DNA of 64,000 nt from Dehalococcoidia bacterium (GTDB taxonomy: Bacteria; Chloroflexota; Dehalococcoidia; Dehalococcoidales; W498). A model generated the notes under the pieces. That model was not told where the DNA came from, did not search any database, and saw only the letters and a list, made by a program, of their open reading frames with translations. Positions 17,709 through 25,985 of this stretch are shown piece by piece. Position numbers and translations under genes: made by a program. Within the stretch, counting starts at the first letter, position 1; each line of letters opens with the position of its first letter. The stretch covers positions 1 to 64,000 of the forward strand of contig DUEE01000014.1 of NCBI GenBank assembly GCA_011170285.1, given 5' to 3'.

Positions 17709-17752
17709 CTCAATGACCTTGCCTAATAATCTTAAGAAAGGAGACAGGATAA

Positions 17753-18982
17753 ATGAACTGGAAAAAACTACTAAAGATGGCGGGGATTGTATCTCTGGCA
17801 TTAATGATTACCATAATACCCCTACTGAGCGCCGGCTGTGCAGGTACTGAGGAGAAAACGCTAAAAGCAGGCTTTAGTATTTGTTATACTGGTGTCGCCG
17901 CCGAAAAGGGACGCCCGATGGGTAATGCCAAGCTAGATTGTATGAAATACATTAATGAAGAGCTTGGTGGTGTTGCCGGATACCAGATTGAGGTGATATG
18001 GCGTGACAATCAATATGATGCGGCTAAAGCAGCTACTATTATTAACGAGTTAATAGCTGCTGATTGTCTGATGTTTACCACTAACTCTTCTAAGATGATG
18101 GCATCATCTATGGAGATTGCCAACCGGGCTGAGTTTCCTGGCTTTGCCGTCTTCAGCTCCCCGGTGTGCACTCATCCGCCGCAGCACATCTATGCCCAGA
18201 TGCCTGATTACGGTGATGACTGGGCTGCCTTCGCCAAATACTACCTAGAAAATATCTGGCAGGGTGAGGGGCGACCCAAAATGGCCCTGCACCTCCTCAA
18301 TAACCCCACCGGTTATGGTGCCCAGGATGCAGCTCTGGTCTTAGCTGATGAGCTGGGTATTGACATTGTGGCTATTGATGAGCATACCGCTACTACCACA
18401 AACGAAATAGAAAGCCTAACCAGGATTAAGGGACTAAATCCTGATATCCTGTATATATCCAGCACTCCTCAACCGACTTCTATCATTGTCAAGAATGCTG
18501 TTGAACTCGGTATGTATCCCGGTATCACTATTGGTTGTGGTCATGCTAGTCTCACCAGCGTCCTCATTGAGCTGGCTGGCGCTGACACTGAGGGTGTATA
18601 CGGTGTCTATCCGACGGTGAACTGGGGTGATGATGTGCCGGCTATGGCCAAGATGACTGAATACTGCCAGGAATACCATCCCGAAGACTATGGTAACATG
18701 GACTACGTCACTTCGTGGGCAGAGGGCCTAATCGTGGCTGAGATTTTGAGACTAGCTATAGAAAATGTAGGTATTGATAACCTAACGCCACAGGCAATAG
18801 AGGAATACGGCTTCCAGAAGCTGGATAACTTTGATGTTGGTGGTCTGCACGGTCCGGTAACCTATACTTCAGGCGACAACCGTCTCTCCAAGTCAGTCAG
18901 GGTCTTCCAGATACTGGATGGTGAAATCACACCGATTACTGGCTGGGTAGAAGCACCACTAATCCCGTACGAATTTGAATAG
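17753..18982 (+). CDS. livK: ABC transporter substrate-binding lipoprotein, LivK family
   Basis: The 409-residue protein has a signal peptide (residues 1-28) ending in the lipobox LSAGC, with Cys29 as the predicted lipidated residue. A type I periplasmic binding fold follows (KAGFSICYTGVAAEKGRPMG, ELGGVAGYQIEVIWRDNQYD, GLNPDILYISSTPQPTSIIV). It should capture the ligand outside the membrane and deliver it to LivHM. The nearby acyl-CoA synthetase and PaaK-like ligase suggest an organic acid ligand. AGGAGA lies upstream of the ATG. A large hairpin follows the stop codon. Confidence 0.88.
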   Translation: MNWKKLLKMAGIVSLALMITIIPLLSAGCAGTEEKTLKAGFSICYTGVAAEKGRPMGNAKLDCMKYINEELGGVAGYQIEVIWRDNQYDAAKAATIINELIAADCLMFTTNSSKMMASSMEIANRAEFPGFAVFSSPVCTHPPQHIYAQMPDYGDDWAAFAKYYLENIWQGEGRPKMALHLLNNPTGYGAQDAALVLADELGIDIVAIDEHTATTTNEIESLTRIKGLNPDILYISSTPQPTSIIVKNAVELGMYPGITIGCGHASLTSVLIELAGADTEGVYGVYPTVNWGDDVPAMAKMTEYCQEYHPEDYGNMDYVTSWAEGLIVAEILRLAIENVGIDNLTPQAIEEYGFQKLDNFDVGGLHGPVTYTSGDNRLSKSVRVFQILDGEITPITGWVEAPLIPYEFE

Positions 18983-19001
18983 TTTGGTAAATAAGGATTT
19001 A

Positions 19002-19036
19002 GGTAGGAGCCCCTGTCTGGAGCAGGGGTTCCTACC
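19002..19036 (+). promoter_or_regulatory. intercistronic stem-loop between livK and livF
   Basis: GGTAGGAGCCCCTG (19002-19015) pairs with CAGGGGTTCCTACC (19023-19036) with one mismatch around a 7-base loop. No T-run follows, so it is more likely an mRNA-stabilising or transcription-reducing structure that lets the binding protein be made in excess of the ATPase. Confidence 0.55.
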
Positions 19037-19051
19037 AATAGAAGGTTTGCT

Positions 19052-19843
19052 ATGCTTAAACTGAATAACATTGAGGTCGCCTATCTTAATGTTATACGAG
19101 TATTGCATGGTGTGTCTCTGAGTGTAGAGGATGGCTCAATTGTTGCCCTGCTGGGGGCTAATGGTGCTGGCAAAAGCACCACCCTCAAGGCAATATCGGG
19201 GCTTCTGCATACTGAGGAGGGGGAAGTAACCGATGGCAGCATTGAGTGGAACGGCGACAGAATAGATAAGAAAAGTGCTGAAGGAATAGGTAAGCTGGGC
19301 ATTATTCAGGCACTGGAGGGACGCCGCGTCTTTGAGCACCTCAGTACCGAGGAAAACCTGCTGGTCGGAGCTTTTCACCGCAAAGACCGTCGCGCCGTTA
19401 GACAAGACCTGGATATGGTTTATGAATACTTCCCCCGTCTCATGGAGCTTCGGCACAATACCGCTGGCTATCTTTCCGGAGGCGAGCAGCAAATGCTGGT
19501 CATTGGTCGGGCTATGATGGCTGCCCCCAAGCTAATGATGTTGGACGAGCCATCGCTGGGTCTGGCACCACTGCTGGTTGAAGAAATATTTAATATTATC
19601 CAACGGTTTAATACTGAACATAAAACATCAGTCATCCTCGTGGAGCAGAATGTTAGAATTGCCCTGAGTATCGCCCACTACGGTTATGTTATGGAAAATG
19701 GTCGGGTGGTTCTTGACGGTTCGGCAGATTTCCTCAAGAATAATGAGGATGTGAAGGAGTTCTACATGGGGCTGTCGTCACTAGGCACGAAGAAGAGCTA
19801 CCGAGAAGTAAAACACTATAAGAGGCGAAAACGATGGCTATAG
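19052..19843 (+). CDS. livF: ABC transporter ATP-binding protein, LivF family
   Basis: The 263-residue ATPase has Walker A GANGAGKST, the LivF Q-loop region (GIIQALEGRRVFEHLSTEENL), signature LSGGEQQ and Walker B LMMLDEPSLGLAP, with a final switch His region in VEQNVRIALSIA. It energises the LivHM channel with LivG. AGAAGG precedes the ATG. The C-terminus has a basic tail (KKSYREVKHYKRRKRW) beyond the family core, and its last codons overlap the downstream PaaK-like gene by 10 bases. Confidence 0.9.
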   Translation: MLKLNNIEVAYLNVIRVLHGVSLSVEDGSIVALLGANGAGKSTTLKAISGLLHTEEGEVTDGSIEWNGDRIDKKSAEGIGKLGIIQALEGRRVFEHLSTEENLLVGAFHRKDRRAVRQDLDMVYEYFPRLMELRHNTAGYLSGGEQQMLVIGRAMMAAPKLMMLDEPSLGLAPLLVEEIFNIIQRFNTEHKTSVILVEQNVRIALSIAHYGYVMENGRVVLDGSADFLKNNEDVKEFYMGLSSLGTKKSYREVKHYKRRKRWL

Positions 19844-21123
19844 AGTCAAGGAAGCAAGACGAGTTCTTTGATGAATTGGAGATAATGCCGGCCGAGGTAA
19901 GGGAAAAGTATCTAAACCAGAGGTTATCTGAGACTGTACATCATGCTTACCGCCATGCACCCATAGTGAGGGAAATCTTTGATAAAGCAGGAGTAAGCCC
20001 AACCCAGATTCGCACCACAAAAGACCTGGAAAAGTTACCCATCATCAGAAAAACTGATCTGATAGAGTTACAAAGGATAAATCCACCCTATGGGGGCTTT
20101 ATTACCATTCCTACTGAGGATATTGACCGAGTATTTATCTCACCCGGCCCACTTTATGAGCCTATCCAAACTGAGGCTATCAAATGGTTTACCAAGTCAT
20201 TTTGGGCTGCCGGATTTAGAAAGGGAGATGTGGTTATTAACACATTCACCTACCATATGTCCCCGGCTGGTATTCTGTTTCACGAAGCCTTAAGGGATTG
20301 TGGGGCAACCGCCATACCCATGGGCACAGGTAACACTGAAATCCAGATTCAGACCATGTATCACTTGAAAGTTACCGGATTCGTGGGAACTCCTACCTTC
20401 CTGATGACCATTATTAAGCGGGCTGAGGAAATGGGTTATGATTTCCGTCAGAATTTTACTCTCCGACGTGCTTGGTTTACCGGTGAGATACTTACCGCCT
20501 CCTTGAGGAAAACCCTAGAGGATGATTACCTAATTGCTACCGCACAAGCCTATGCTGTTACCGAACCAGGTGGCGCCATCGCCTATGAATGCCATCAGAA
20601 ATCAGGCATGCACCTTATGGACGAATATATAGTAGAAATAGTTGATCCCGGGACAGGAAAACAGCTAGGACCTAACCAAATAGGTGAAATAGTGGTAACC
20701 CCAATTCATAATAAAGGTTGGGGTCTTATCCGCTTTGGCACCGGTGATATGTCCTCCTATATTACCGAACCCTGCCCCTGTGGACGGACAGCCAACCGAC
20801 TGGTGGCCATCGTTGGCAGAACTGGCGATGCCATCAAAGTGAGAGGCATGTTTGTCGTGGCTAAACAAGCCGAACAGGCAGTTCTCAGCTTTGAGCCGAT
20901 TTCCAGATTCCAAATAGTGGTTGGGCGTAGGGGACAGCGAGATGAAATGACCCTCAAGATTGAGTTGAAGGATGAAGCCATAGACAGGGAAAAATTAGCC
21001 GATGATTTGAACAATAGATTCCAGAATCTGTGCCGGGTTAAGATAGATAAGATTAAATTTGTGGATAAGGGAAGCATCCCGGAAGAGCATCAAAAAATTG
21101 TCGATGAGAGAACCTGGGAGTGA
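19834..21123 (+). CDS. phenylacetate-CoA ligase-like enzyme (PaaK family)
   Basis: The 429-residue AMP-forming ligase of the PaaK type begins near RLSETVHHAYRHAPIVREIFDKAGV. It continues with TTKDLEKLPIIRKTDL, FISPGPLYEPI (the P-loop-like segment, here lacking the classic SSGTTG), GAIAYECHQKSGMH and GRTGDAIKVRGMFV. It probably activates an aryl or short acid to its CoA thioester. The substituted P-loop (SPGPLYEP) is shared by a PaaK-like subgroup whose substrate is not established. It is translationally coupled to livF (10-base overlap) and ends 17 bases from the convergent livG. Confidence 0.75.
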   Translation: MAIESRKQDEFFDELEIMPAEVREKYLNQRLSETVHHAYRHAPIVREIFDKAGVSPTQIRTTKDLEKLPIIRKTDLIELQRINPPYGGFITIPTEDIDRVFISPGPLYEPIQTEAIKWFTKSFWAAGFRKGDVVINTFTYHMSPAGILFHEALRDCGATAIPMGTGNTEIQIQTMYHLKVTGFVGTPTFLMTIIKRAEEMGYDFRQNFTLRRAWFTGEILTASLRKTLEDDYLIATAQAYAVTEPGGAIAYECHQKSGMHLMDEYIVEIVDPGTGKQLGPNQIGEIVVTPIHNKGWGLIRFGTGDMSSYITEPCPCGRTANRLVAIVGRTGDAIKVRGMFVVAKQAEQAVLSFEPISRFQIVVGRRGQRDEMTLKIELKDEAIDREKLADDLNNRFQNLCRVKIDKIKFVDKGSIPEEHQKIVDERTWE

Positions 21124-21140
21124 GATGGCCGTATCAGGGA

Positions 21141-21959
21141 CTACCCTGCCTCTCCTAGATAGGCTGATATCACTTGGGGGTTGGTTCTAATTTCAGCCGG
21201 AGTGCCCTCAGCGATTATTCGTCCAAAATCAAGAACCACAACCCTATCGGCTAAATCCATAACCACTTCCATATCATGCTCAATAAGAACAACACAACTA
21301 ACTCCATCCCTCAGTACCGGCGATTCGGGATAGGTATCTCCCTGTCCTTCAAATATATCAACGATGAACCGGGCAATGTCTTCCTTCTCTTCTAGATTCA
21401 TCCCCGCCATCGGTTCATCAAGAAGCAGGACTTTCGGTTCCAGAGCTAGGGCTCTACCCAATTCCACCCGCTTGCGCATTCCATAGGGAAGAACACCAAC
21501 CACCCTCTTTCTAATTGGCTCTATTTCTAGAAAATCTATGATGTCCTCCACCGTCTTGCGATGTTCAATCTCCTCCTTATGAGCCCAGCCAAAATACAGG
21601 GCACCACCGGCGAAGTTCTGTTTCATAAGGACATGTCTCGCTGCCATAATATTGTCTAGAGTGCTTAGCCCGGTATATAGCTCGATATTCTGGAAAGTTC
21701 TGGCTAGACCAAGCTGAGCTGCCTTATCAGGACGGATCCGGGTAATTTTCTGGTCTTCATAATATATTTCACCCTTTTGTGGTTTATAGAAGCCATTTAT
21801 GCAGTTTAACAGACAGGTCTTACCAGCACCATTTGGTCCAATAATCGCCAGAATCTCATTGCACTTTATGTCCAAGCTAACATCGATGAGAGCCTTCACA
21901 CCTCCAAAGGAGAGGGAGAGATTATCAACTCGTATTTTCACTTGGTTGTCGCTTCCCAC
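21141..21959 (-). CDS. livG: ABC transporter ATP-binding protein, LivG family
   Basis: The 272-residue ATPase has Walker A GPNGAGKTC, the LivG segment LGLARTFQNIELY, an unusual signature region (LPYGMRKRVELGRALA, the LSGGQ replaced by LPYGM as in many LivG proteins), Walker B VLLLDEPMAGM and LIEHDMEVVMDLADRVVVLDFG. The GTG start at 21959 has AAGGAGG 8 bases upstream. It completes the importer encoded at 15.7-19.8 kb but lies on the opposite strand, convergent to the PaaK-like gene. An inversion or separate acquisition is likely. Confidence 0.88.
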   Translation of the reverse strand: MGSDNQVKIRVDNLSLSFGGVKALIDVSLDIKCNEILAIIGPNGAGKTCLLNCINGFYKPQKGEIYYEDQKITRIRPDKAAQLGLARTFQNIELYTGLSTLDNIMAARHVLMKQNFAGGALYFGWAHKEEIEHRKTVEDIIDFLEIEPIRKRVVGVLPYGMRKRVELGRALALEPKVLLLDEPMAGMNLEEKEDIARFIVDIFEGQGDTYPESPVLRDGVSCVVLIEHDMEVVMDLADRVVVLDFGRIIAEGTPAEIRTNPQVISAYLGEAG

Positions 21960-22008
21960 CTATGGTAACCTCCTTACCCTAAAATGGCAAAGCCGTTTCT
22001 CTATTGGT

Positions 22009-22275
22009 CTACTCTGAGTATCCTTGCTTAGCCTCCTCGGCAAAAAGCTTTTCCTTATACTGAGTTACTCTTTGACATTCCGGACCGGTACACTTTAACC
22101 GCCGTTTTGACTGCTTACTTTTTTTCTTGAGTAGACTGAGCATCTCTTTACTAGGCTCACCATACTTCCCGTAGCCAGTACACTTTATCGACCAGTCTTT
22201 GTACACCAGTAAGGTTACTTCTTCATCCACCGCATCACAATAAATAGTAGTTGCCGTTACTTGCCAATTAACCAT
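22009..22275 (-). CDS. hypothetical cysteine-containing small protein
   Basis: The 88-residue protein reads WQVTATTIYCDAVDEEVTLL, then WSIKCTGYGKYG, then KCTGPECQRVTQYKEKLF. Four cysteines (C13, C32, C62, C67) could bind zinc. I do not recognise a named family, although such short proteins with a C-terminal CTGPECxxVxxYxxKL pattern recur in Dehalococcoidia as far as I remember. It lies just upstream of livG on the same strand, with a 49-bp gap. Confidence 0.5.
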   Translation of the reverse strand: MVNWQVTATTIYCDAVDEEVTLLVYKDWSIKCTGYGKYGEPSKEMLSLLKKKSKQSKRRLKCTGPECQRVTQYKEKLFAEEAKQGYSE

Positions 22276-22377
22276 ACTTAACCAAGTACTCCTTATCAGC
22301 GTTTATCATATTACCATTATCTAACCTGGAGTTCAACAGGGCTCAGAAGCAGTGAATAGATAATACCCTATCAACTA

Positions 22378-22413
22378 TTGACAAAAGCTATATAATGAAT
22401 TCATTATTATAAT
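22378..22413 (+). promoter_or_regulatory. promoter region with a perfect 16-bp palindrome
   Basis: TTGACA at 22378-22383 is followed by TATAAT at 22391-22396 and again at 22408-22413, neither at ideal spacing. The palindrome ATAATGAATTCATTAT (22392-22407) lies between them and ends 36 bases before the GYD-domain start codon. It is a candidate operator. Confidence 0.4.
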
Positions 22414-22443
22414 AGTATAAAATACATAAATAAGGAGGTGGTA

Positions 22444-22749
22444 ATGGCTTGCTACTTACAACTTGTGGTTCTTACCGATAAAGGAAGGAGGAATTTTGAG
22501 GAAAACCCAGAATGGATCAAGGAGCTAAATAAAGATATCGAGCTTATGGGAGTTAAAATACTAACTCAGTATGCACTTCTGGGCCAGTTTGATTTTGTCA
22601 ACATCGTCGAAGCTCCGAGCGACGAAACTGTCGCCAAAGTAGCAATAAGATTGAGTGCTACGGGAACTGTTCAACCTATGACACTACCTGCTATTCCTCT
22701 GGACAAATTGATTGAGACTCTAAAAAAGGATCAGCATACTCCGTGGTAA
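22444..22749 (+). CDS. GYD domain protein
   Basis: The 101-residue protein resembles the GYD family (PF08734): YLQLVVLTDKGRRNFEENPEW at the N-terminus, then ILTQYALLGQFDFVNIVEAPSDETVAKVAIRL and a closing TLPAIPLDKLIETL. The family has a ferredoxin-like alpha/beta fold and no known reaction. ATG 22444 is preferred to GTG 22438 because AAGGAGG (22432-22438) is at the right distance from the ATG and overlaps the GTG. The gene stands alone behind a palindromic promoter region. Confidence 0.7.
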   Translation: MACYLQLVVLTDKGRRNFEENPEWIKELNKDIELMGVKILTQYALLGQFDFVNIVEAPSDETVAKVAIRLSATGTVQPMTLPAIPLDKLIETLKKDQHTPW

Positions 22750-22950
22750 CCTACACTGAGCCTAACACATGAAATAATAGACTTAGCTTTTCCCAAGCGT
22801 GAATATTTTGATTTCACACACGAGCTAGATATATAGAATCCTCCTATGGGATGCTTACCGCTAGCTATGCGCTAGAGCGTCGCGGTCTCGCTCGTTGAAC
22901 TGATAAAGAGATGCGCTGGATTCGGTATCGGTAGTTATAGGATAGAGAAA

Positions 22951-23142
22951 GTTAAAGCCAAGAAAATCATTGTATTGACGATCTTGTCCATCCTGCTCTT
23001 ATCAACTTTCGCCTGTGGTGATGGAGAAGAGGTAACCCCTACACCAACGCCGTTTGCACCTAGAATGGTGATAATACCAGCTATCAGCCCGCCAATTGGG
23101 AATAAGCTACCTATCATGTCCTCTCTCCTTCCTAATTTTTAG
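22951..23142 (+). pseudogene. lipoprotein gene relic
   Basis: An open frame encodes VKAKKIIVLTILSILLLSTF, then ACGDGEEVTPTPTPF and about 30 further residues to TAG at 23140-23142. A basic start, a hydrophobic stretch, a cysteine and then an acidic TPTPTP linker is the usual beginning of Chloroflexota lipoproteins. No normal start codon or ribosome site is present and the mature part is very short, so this is probably the broken 5' end of a larger gene. Confidence 0.4.
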
Positions 23143-23269
23143 GCTTGCATAGTATAACTTGCAACTCCGCATAGTAATAAGGAAAAATGGCACCATCCTG
23201 GGCACATAGCTATTGACATTATAGGTAGGAATGGTCTATCGTTCATAATCAAAAAGGGAGGTAGAACCA

Positions 23270-23410
23270 ATGCAAGCATACTGTATGAAATGCCGAACCA
23301 AGAGGGAAATGAAGGACACTAAGGCAATAATCATGAAGAACGGTAAACCAGCAACTCAGGGTGTATGTCCGGTATGTGATACCAAGATGTTCAGAATCGG
23401 GAAAGGTTAA
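23270..23410 (+). CDS. DUF5679 zinc-ribbon protein
   Basis: The 46-residue protein MQAYCMKCRTKREMKDTK... ends GVCPVCDTKMFRIGKG. Two CxxC knuckles (YCMKC and VCPVC), a KNGKPATQG linker and the closing CxVCxTKMFxIG match the DUF5679 family of tiny zinc ribbons. The role is unknown, perhaps nucleic acid or protein binding. GGGAGG (23256-23261) precedes the ATG. A TTGACA at 23213-23218 could be its -35 element, with a weak -10. Confidence 0.75.
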   Translation: MQAYCMKCRTKREMKDTKAIIMKNGKPATQGVCPVCDTKMFRIGKG

Positions 23411-23439
23411 AATAGTAGGTATCAGGTTTCCAAATTCAC

Positions 23440-23715
23440 GGGGGGCACACTGGAAGAGGTGAGTGCAGAGGTAATAAGGAACTATCCCTATGCTAGTTAG
23501 GGACTATGTAGAGTGATGTGCCTCGGCTAAGGCATAGTGGGATAGAAGTGTCCCTGTAGGACAAGTGGAAACGGTTGTTGTCATTGGCGATAGTTTGACA
23601 ATGAGCGGCATAAGGAGCGAGGTAAGCAACCTCTGACCAACTAGTATGTCCTGGACACCGCACATAAGGGCATTGATTTTTAGTCTTGGTTGATGTAGAA
23701 TAGCGCGGATTCAAC
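23440..23715. ncRNA. possible structured RNA element
   Basis: A run of short perfect stems occurs one after another: CCCTA/TAGGG (23486-23502), TGCCT/AGGCA (23519-23534), TGTCC/GGACA (23550-23563), TTGTCA/TGACAA (23578-23602), GAGGT/ACCTC (23618-23633) and TGTCC/GGACA (23647-23657). No convincing protein is encoded. It does not carry the conserved blocks I know for RNase P RNA, tmRNA, SRP RNA or a group II intron domain V. The strand is undetermined. Confidence 0.3.
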
Positions 23716-23802
23716 AAACAGCTCGACTGCCATTATTAAACTATGACAGTGAGCCTGGATTAAAAGTGCTGGCAGATAGACCTAACTGGGTTATTAATAG
23801 TG

Positions 23803-24474
23803 ATGATTGAAAGAGAGCAGAGTCTTGAATCTTATCTCAAGTTCTTGTGCCAGAAGGCGCTAGAGCTGGGGGCATCAGAAGCGGTAACCATACCAGTTAC
23901 TGATATAGTAATAGACGAGAGGACAAGGCTAAAATGCTTGGTCCCACTGTGTTCCTTCTATGACATAAACCTGATGTGTCCGCCTAATGTAATGCCTATC
24001 TCAGAGTTCAAGGAAATACTTAAGAGGTATCACGGTGCTATTCTGATAAAAACAACCAATGCAGTATCCAGTCTACCTGAAGAGTTGACGAACCCAGTTG
24101 GGTTAGCCGAAGCATGGGAGATAGTCAAGTCTGCCAGAAAAAATGTAAGTGAGCGACAGACAGTAATTACGGACTATAGTCATGCCCTCAGAGACAATCA
24201 GGAGAGACTGTACAAAATAATCGAACAGATAGAGTCTCTCTGCATTAGAGAAGGATATCATTTTGCCGCTGGATTTGCAGCCGGTGCTTGCTTATTATGT
24301 GACGAATGTGTTGGCGTCAAATCTGGGTTACCCTGTCGCTACCCTTTTAAAGCCAGGACATCAATGGGAGCTTTAGGCATAGATGTAGTGGTTACAGCTA
24401 AAAGAGCGGGGTTAAAGGTGAACTTTGCCCACAACGAAGCCAGGAGCTGTATAGGTATGGTTCTTGTAGATTAA
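23803..24474 (+). CDS. DUF2284 domain metal-binding protein
   Basis: The 223-residue protein has cysteines in KCLVPLCSFYDINLMCPPN, CLLCDECVGVKSGLPCRYPFKARTSMGALGIDV and a final SCIGMVLVD. This Cys-rich set with CPP and PCRxPxxARxSMxAxGIDV is the DUF2284 signature (predicted metal- or Fe-S-binding protein). In anaerobes such proteins often neighbour methyltransferase or corrinoid genes, and the corrinoid region starts just after the terminator here. ATG 23803 is chosen over GTG 23800; neither has a Shine-Dalgarno site. Confidence 0.78.
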   Translation: MIEREQSLESYLKFLCQKALELGASEAVTIPVTDIVIDERTRLKCLVPLCSFYDINLMCPPNVMPISEFKEILKRYHGAILIKTTNAVSSLPEELTNPVGLAEAWEIVKSARKNVSERQTVITDYSHALRDNQERLYKIIEQIESLCIREGYHFAAGFAAGACLLCDECVGVKSGLPCRYPFKARTSMGALGIDVVVTAKRAGLKVNFAHNEARSCIGMVLVD

Positions 24475-24496
24475 ATCACGATTATTTCAACGCTAC

Positions 24497-24536
24497 AGAG
24501 CCGGAACTGTGACAAAAACTTTCCGGCTCTTTAATT
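24497..24536 (+). terminator. intrinsic terminator of the DUF2284 gene
   Basis: A perfect 10-bp stem AGAGCCGGAA (24497-24506) / TTCCGGCTCT (24521-24530) with a 14-base loop is followed by TTAATTT, 22 bases after the stop codon. Confidence 0.65.
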
Positions 24537-24723
24537 TAGTGAGGCAACACCACTCCACACCATAATAAAAAATGCCTTAACTAGCGTACAGCAATTTTAG
24601 CAAAATTATAACTCTGATACTAATATTCCGTCCGCTCTTGCTACTAATCCAATTTCAACAAGTAAATTTTTTGCCCGACATCGCCGGTTAGTCACTAGCT
24701 ATTACCGCTATCCACAGCAGTTC

Positions 24724-25764
24724 TTATCCCAGTTTGCCATATTTCCTGGTGGCTGCCACCAGTGCCTCCATATTCTCCTTGGGTACGGTTGGCCACAGAT
24801 CACACCCCGGCCATACGGCATTGACACCATCAGCGATAGCCTCCTTCACCGCATTATCAATATCCTCAGGGGTTCCTCCCACCATCAGCTTAAAAGTGTC
24901 TATATTTCCCAGGATAAGCACATCAGGTCCTACCTTCTTCCGAGATTCGGCTATATGGTTCTTTTGCTCTACGCTGATGCCATCAGCCCCACAGGCAACC
25001 ATGTCCTCAACAATGGCATCTGTATCCCCACACATGTGCAATACCCTAGGCGAGGGTATAGCGGCAATGATTCGTTCTATATGAGGCTTTACTACACTTC
25101 TAAACATTCGCGGGCTTAATATTTCCCCACCGGCTGCCATCTCATGAATGGTTATATAATCGGCACCAGCTTCTTTATAAATCCTGGCCGTCTCAATTTC
25201 AACTTCATCCAAGATATCCAGCAGCTTGTGGACCATATCCGGCTTCTTAAACGCCAGCTTAGCCATGTTTCCGGGGTCGGTCACCTGCCCGGCTAAGGTA
25301 TAGGGTCCTAGAATTATAGCTCCTACTGCTACTTCCTTGCCTACCTCCTCTTTTAACAGACGAATCGCTTCCGCCACTACGGGTATCCTGCCCGCCTTGG
25401 CTAAATCCGAGGGCACATGGATATCTATATCCTGTATATGCTCGGCTAGATTCTTCTTTATGGTGGGAAAGATAACATTTTTATCGTAATGAGGGTAAAA
25501 ATTAATCTCGCAGCCAAGGGCTTGGGGTTCAACCCCGAAGTCAAAAGGTACTGTGGCACACTCTAAGCCATACAACTGAAATGAGGTTGCAGCTGCGGTC
25601 GCCATTTTGCGTGCGTCTGAGTGGAGGTCTATGAATCTTAAGCCACTTCTCTCCAGTCCATCTACTATTATGTTCCCCAACCCACTGAACACAGGGATGC
25701 GGTCTATCTCTTCCTTTCTAAAAAGTCTGAGCACTCGCTCTCTAGGATTTAGTTCTGTTTTCAT
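24724..25764 (-). CDS. MtaA/UroD-family corrinoid methyltransferase (first)
   Basis: The 346-residue TIM-barrel protein of the uroporphyrinogen decarboxylase superfamily has the MtaA/CmuA-type zinc site: HMC in PRVLHMCGDTDAIVEDM and a later Cys in WPGCDLWPTVP. It opens ELNPRERVLRLFRKEEIDRIPVFSG. MtaA-type enzymes move a methyl group between a corrinoid protein and a thiol or another acceptor. ATG 25764 is chosen because AGGAGGTGA is upstream; the longer frame from 25803 has none. It is the last gene of the minus-strand corrinoid region and is closely similar to the next gene, with which it shares a tandem-duplicate origin. Confidence 0.82.
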   Translation of the reverse strand: MKTELNPRERVLRLFRKEEIDRIPVFSGLGNIIVDGLERSGLRFIDLHSDARKMATAAATSFQLYGLECATVPFDFGVEPQALGCEINFYPHYDKNVIFPTIKKNLAEHIQDIDIHVPSDLAKAGRIPVVAEAIRLLKEEVGKEVAVGAIILGPYTLAGQVTDPGNMAKLAFKKPDMVHKLLDILDEVEIETARIYKEAGADYITIHEMAAGGEILSPRMFRSVVKPHIERIIAAIPSPRVLHMCGDTDAIVEDMVACGADGISVEQKNHIAESRKKVGPDVLILGNIDTFKLMVGGTPEDIDNAVKEAIADGVNAVWPGCDLWPTVPKENMEALVAATRKYGKLG

Positions 25765-25866
25765 ACTATTCACCTCCTGTATACTGAATTTCAAACATTG
25801 CATTCAACACAGCTGAACGCAAACTACCACAGCCATTGCTGGCAAATTTTAGCAACGATTACTCCC

Positions 25867-25985
25867 AACATTGTATACTTGCTCGCCGCTGCCAGCAGTG
25901 CCTATGTTCTCCTAGGGAATAGGAGACCAGATATTATACCCCGGTCATTACGGCATTGACACCCTCGGCGATAGATGTCTTCACC
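25867..25985 (-). pseudogene. degraded C-terminal end of a third UroD-type gene
   Basis: On the minus strand this gap has GGTGTCAATGCCGTA followed by CCGGGGT and AGGAGAA.AT...GCACTG, the same order as the end of the neighbouring methyltransferase gene (positions 24735-24860). There it encodes DGVNAVWPGCDLWP and then KENMEALVAATRKYG. The frame is broken by substitutions and small indels. It is a vestige of an additional tandem copy. Confidence 0.6.

Noticed and set aside
22935-23117. Minus-strand frame of 60 codons
   Set aside because: The opposite strand reads as a lipoprotein beginning with a TPTPTP linker, so this frame is its shadow.
23493-23717. Minus-strand frame of 74 codons over the hairpin series
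   Set aside because: The composition is not protein-like, there is no ribosome site, and the region is better explained by stem-loops.
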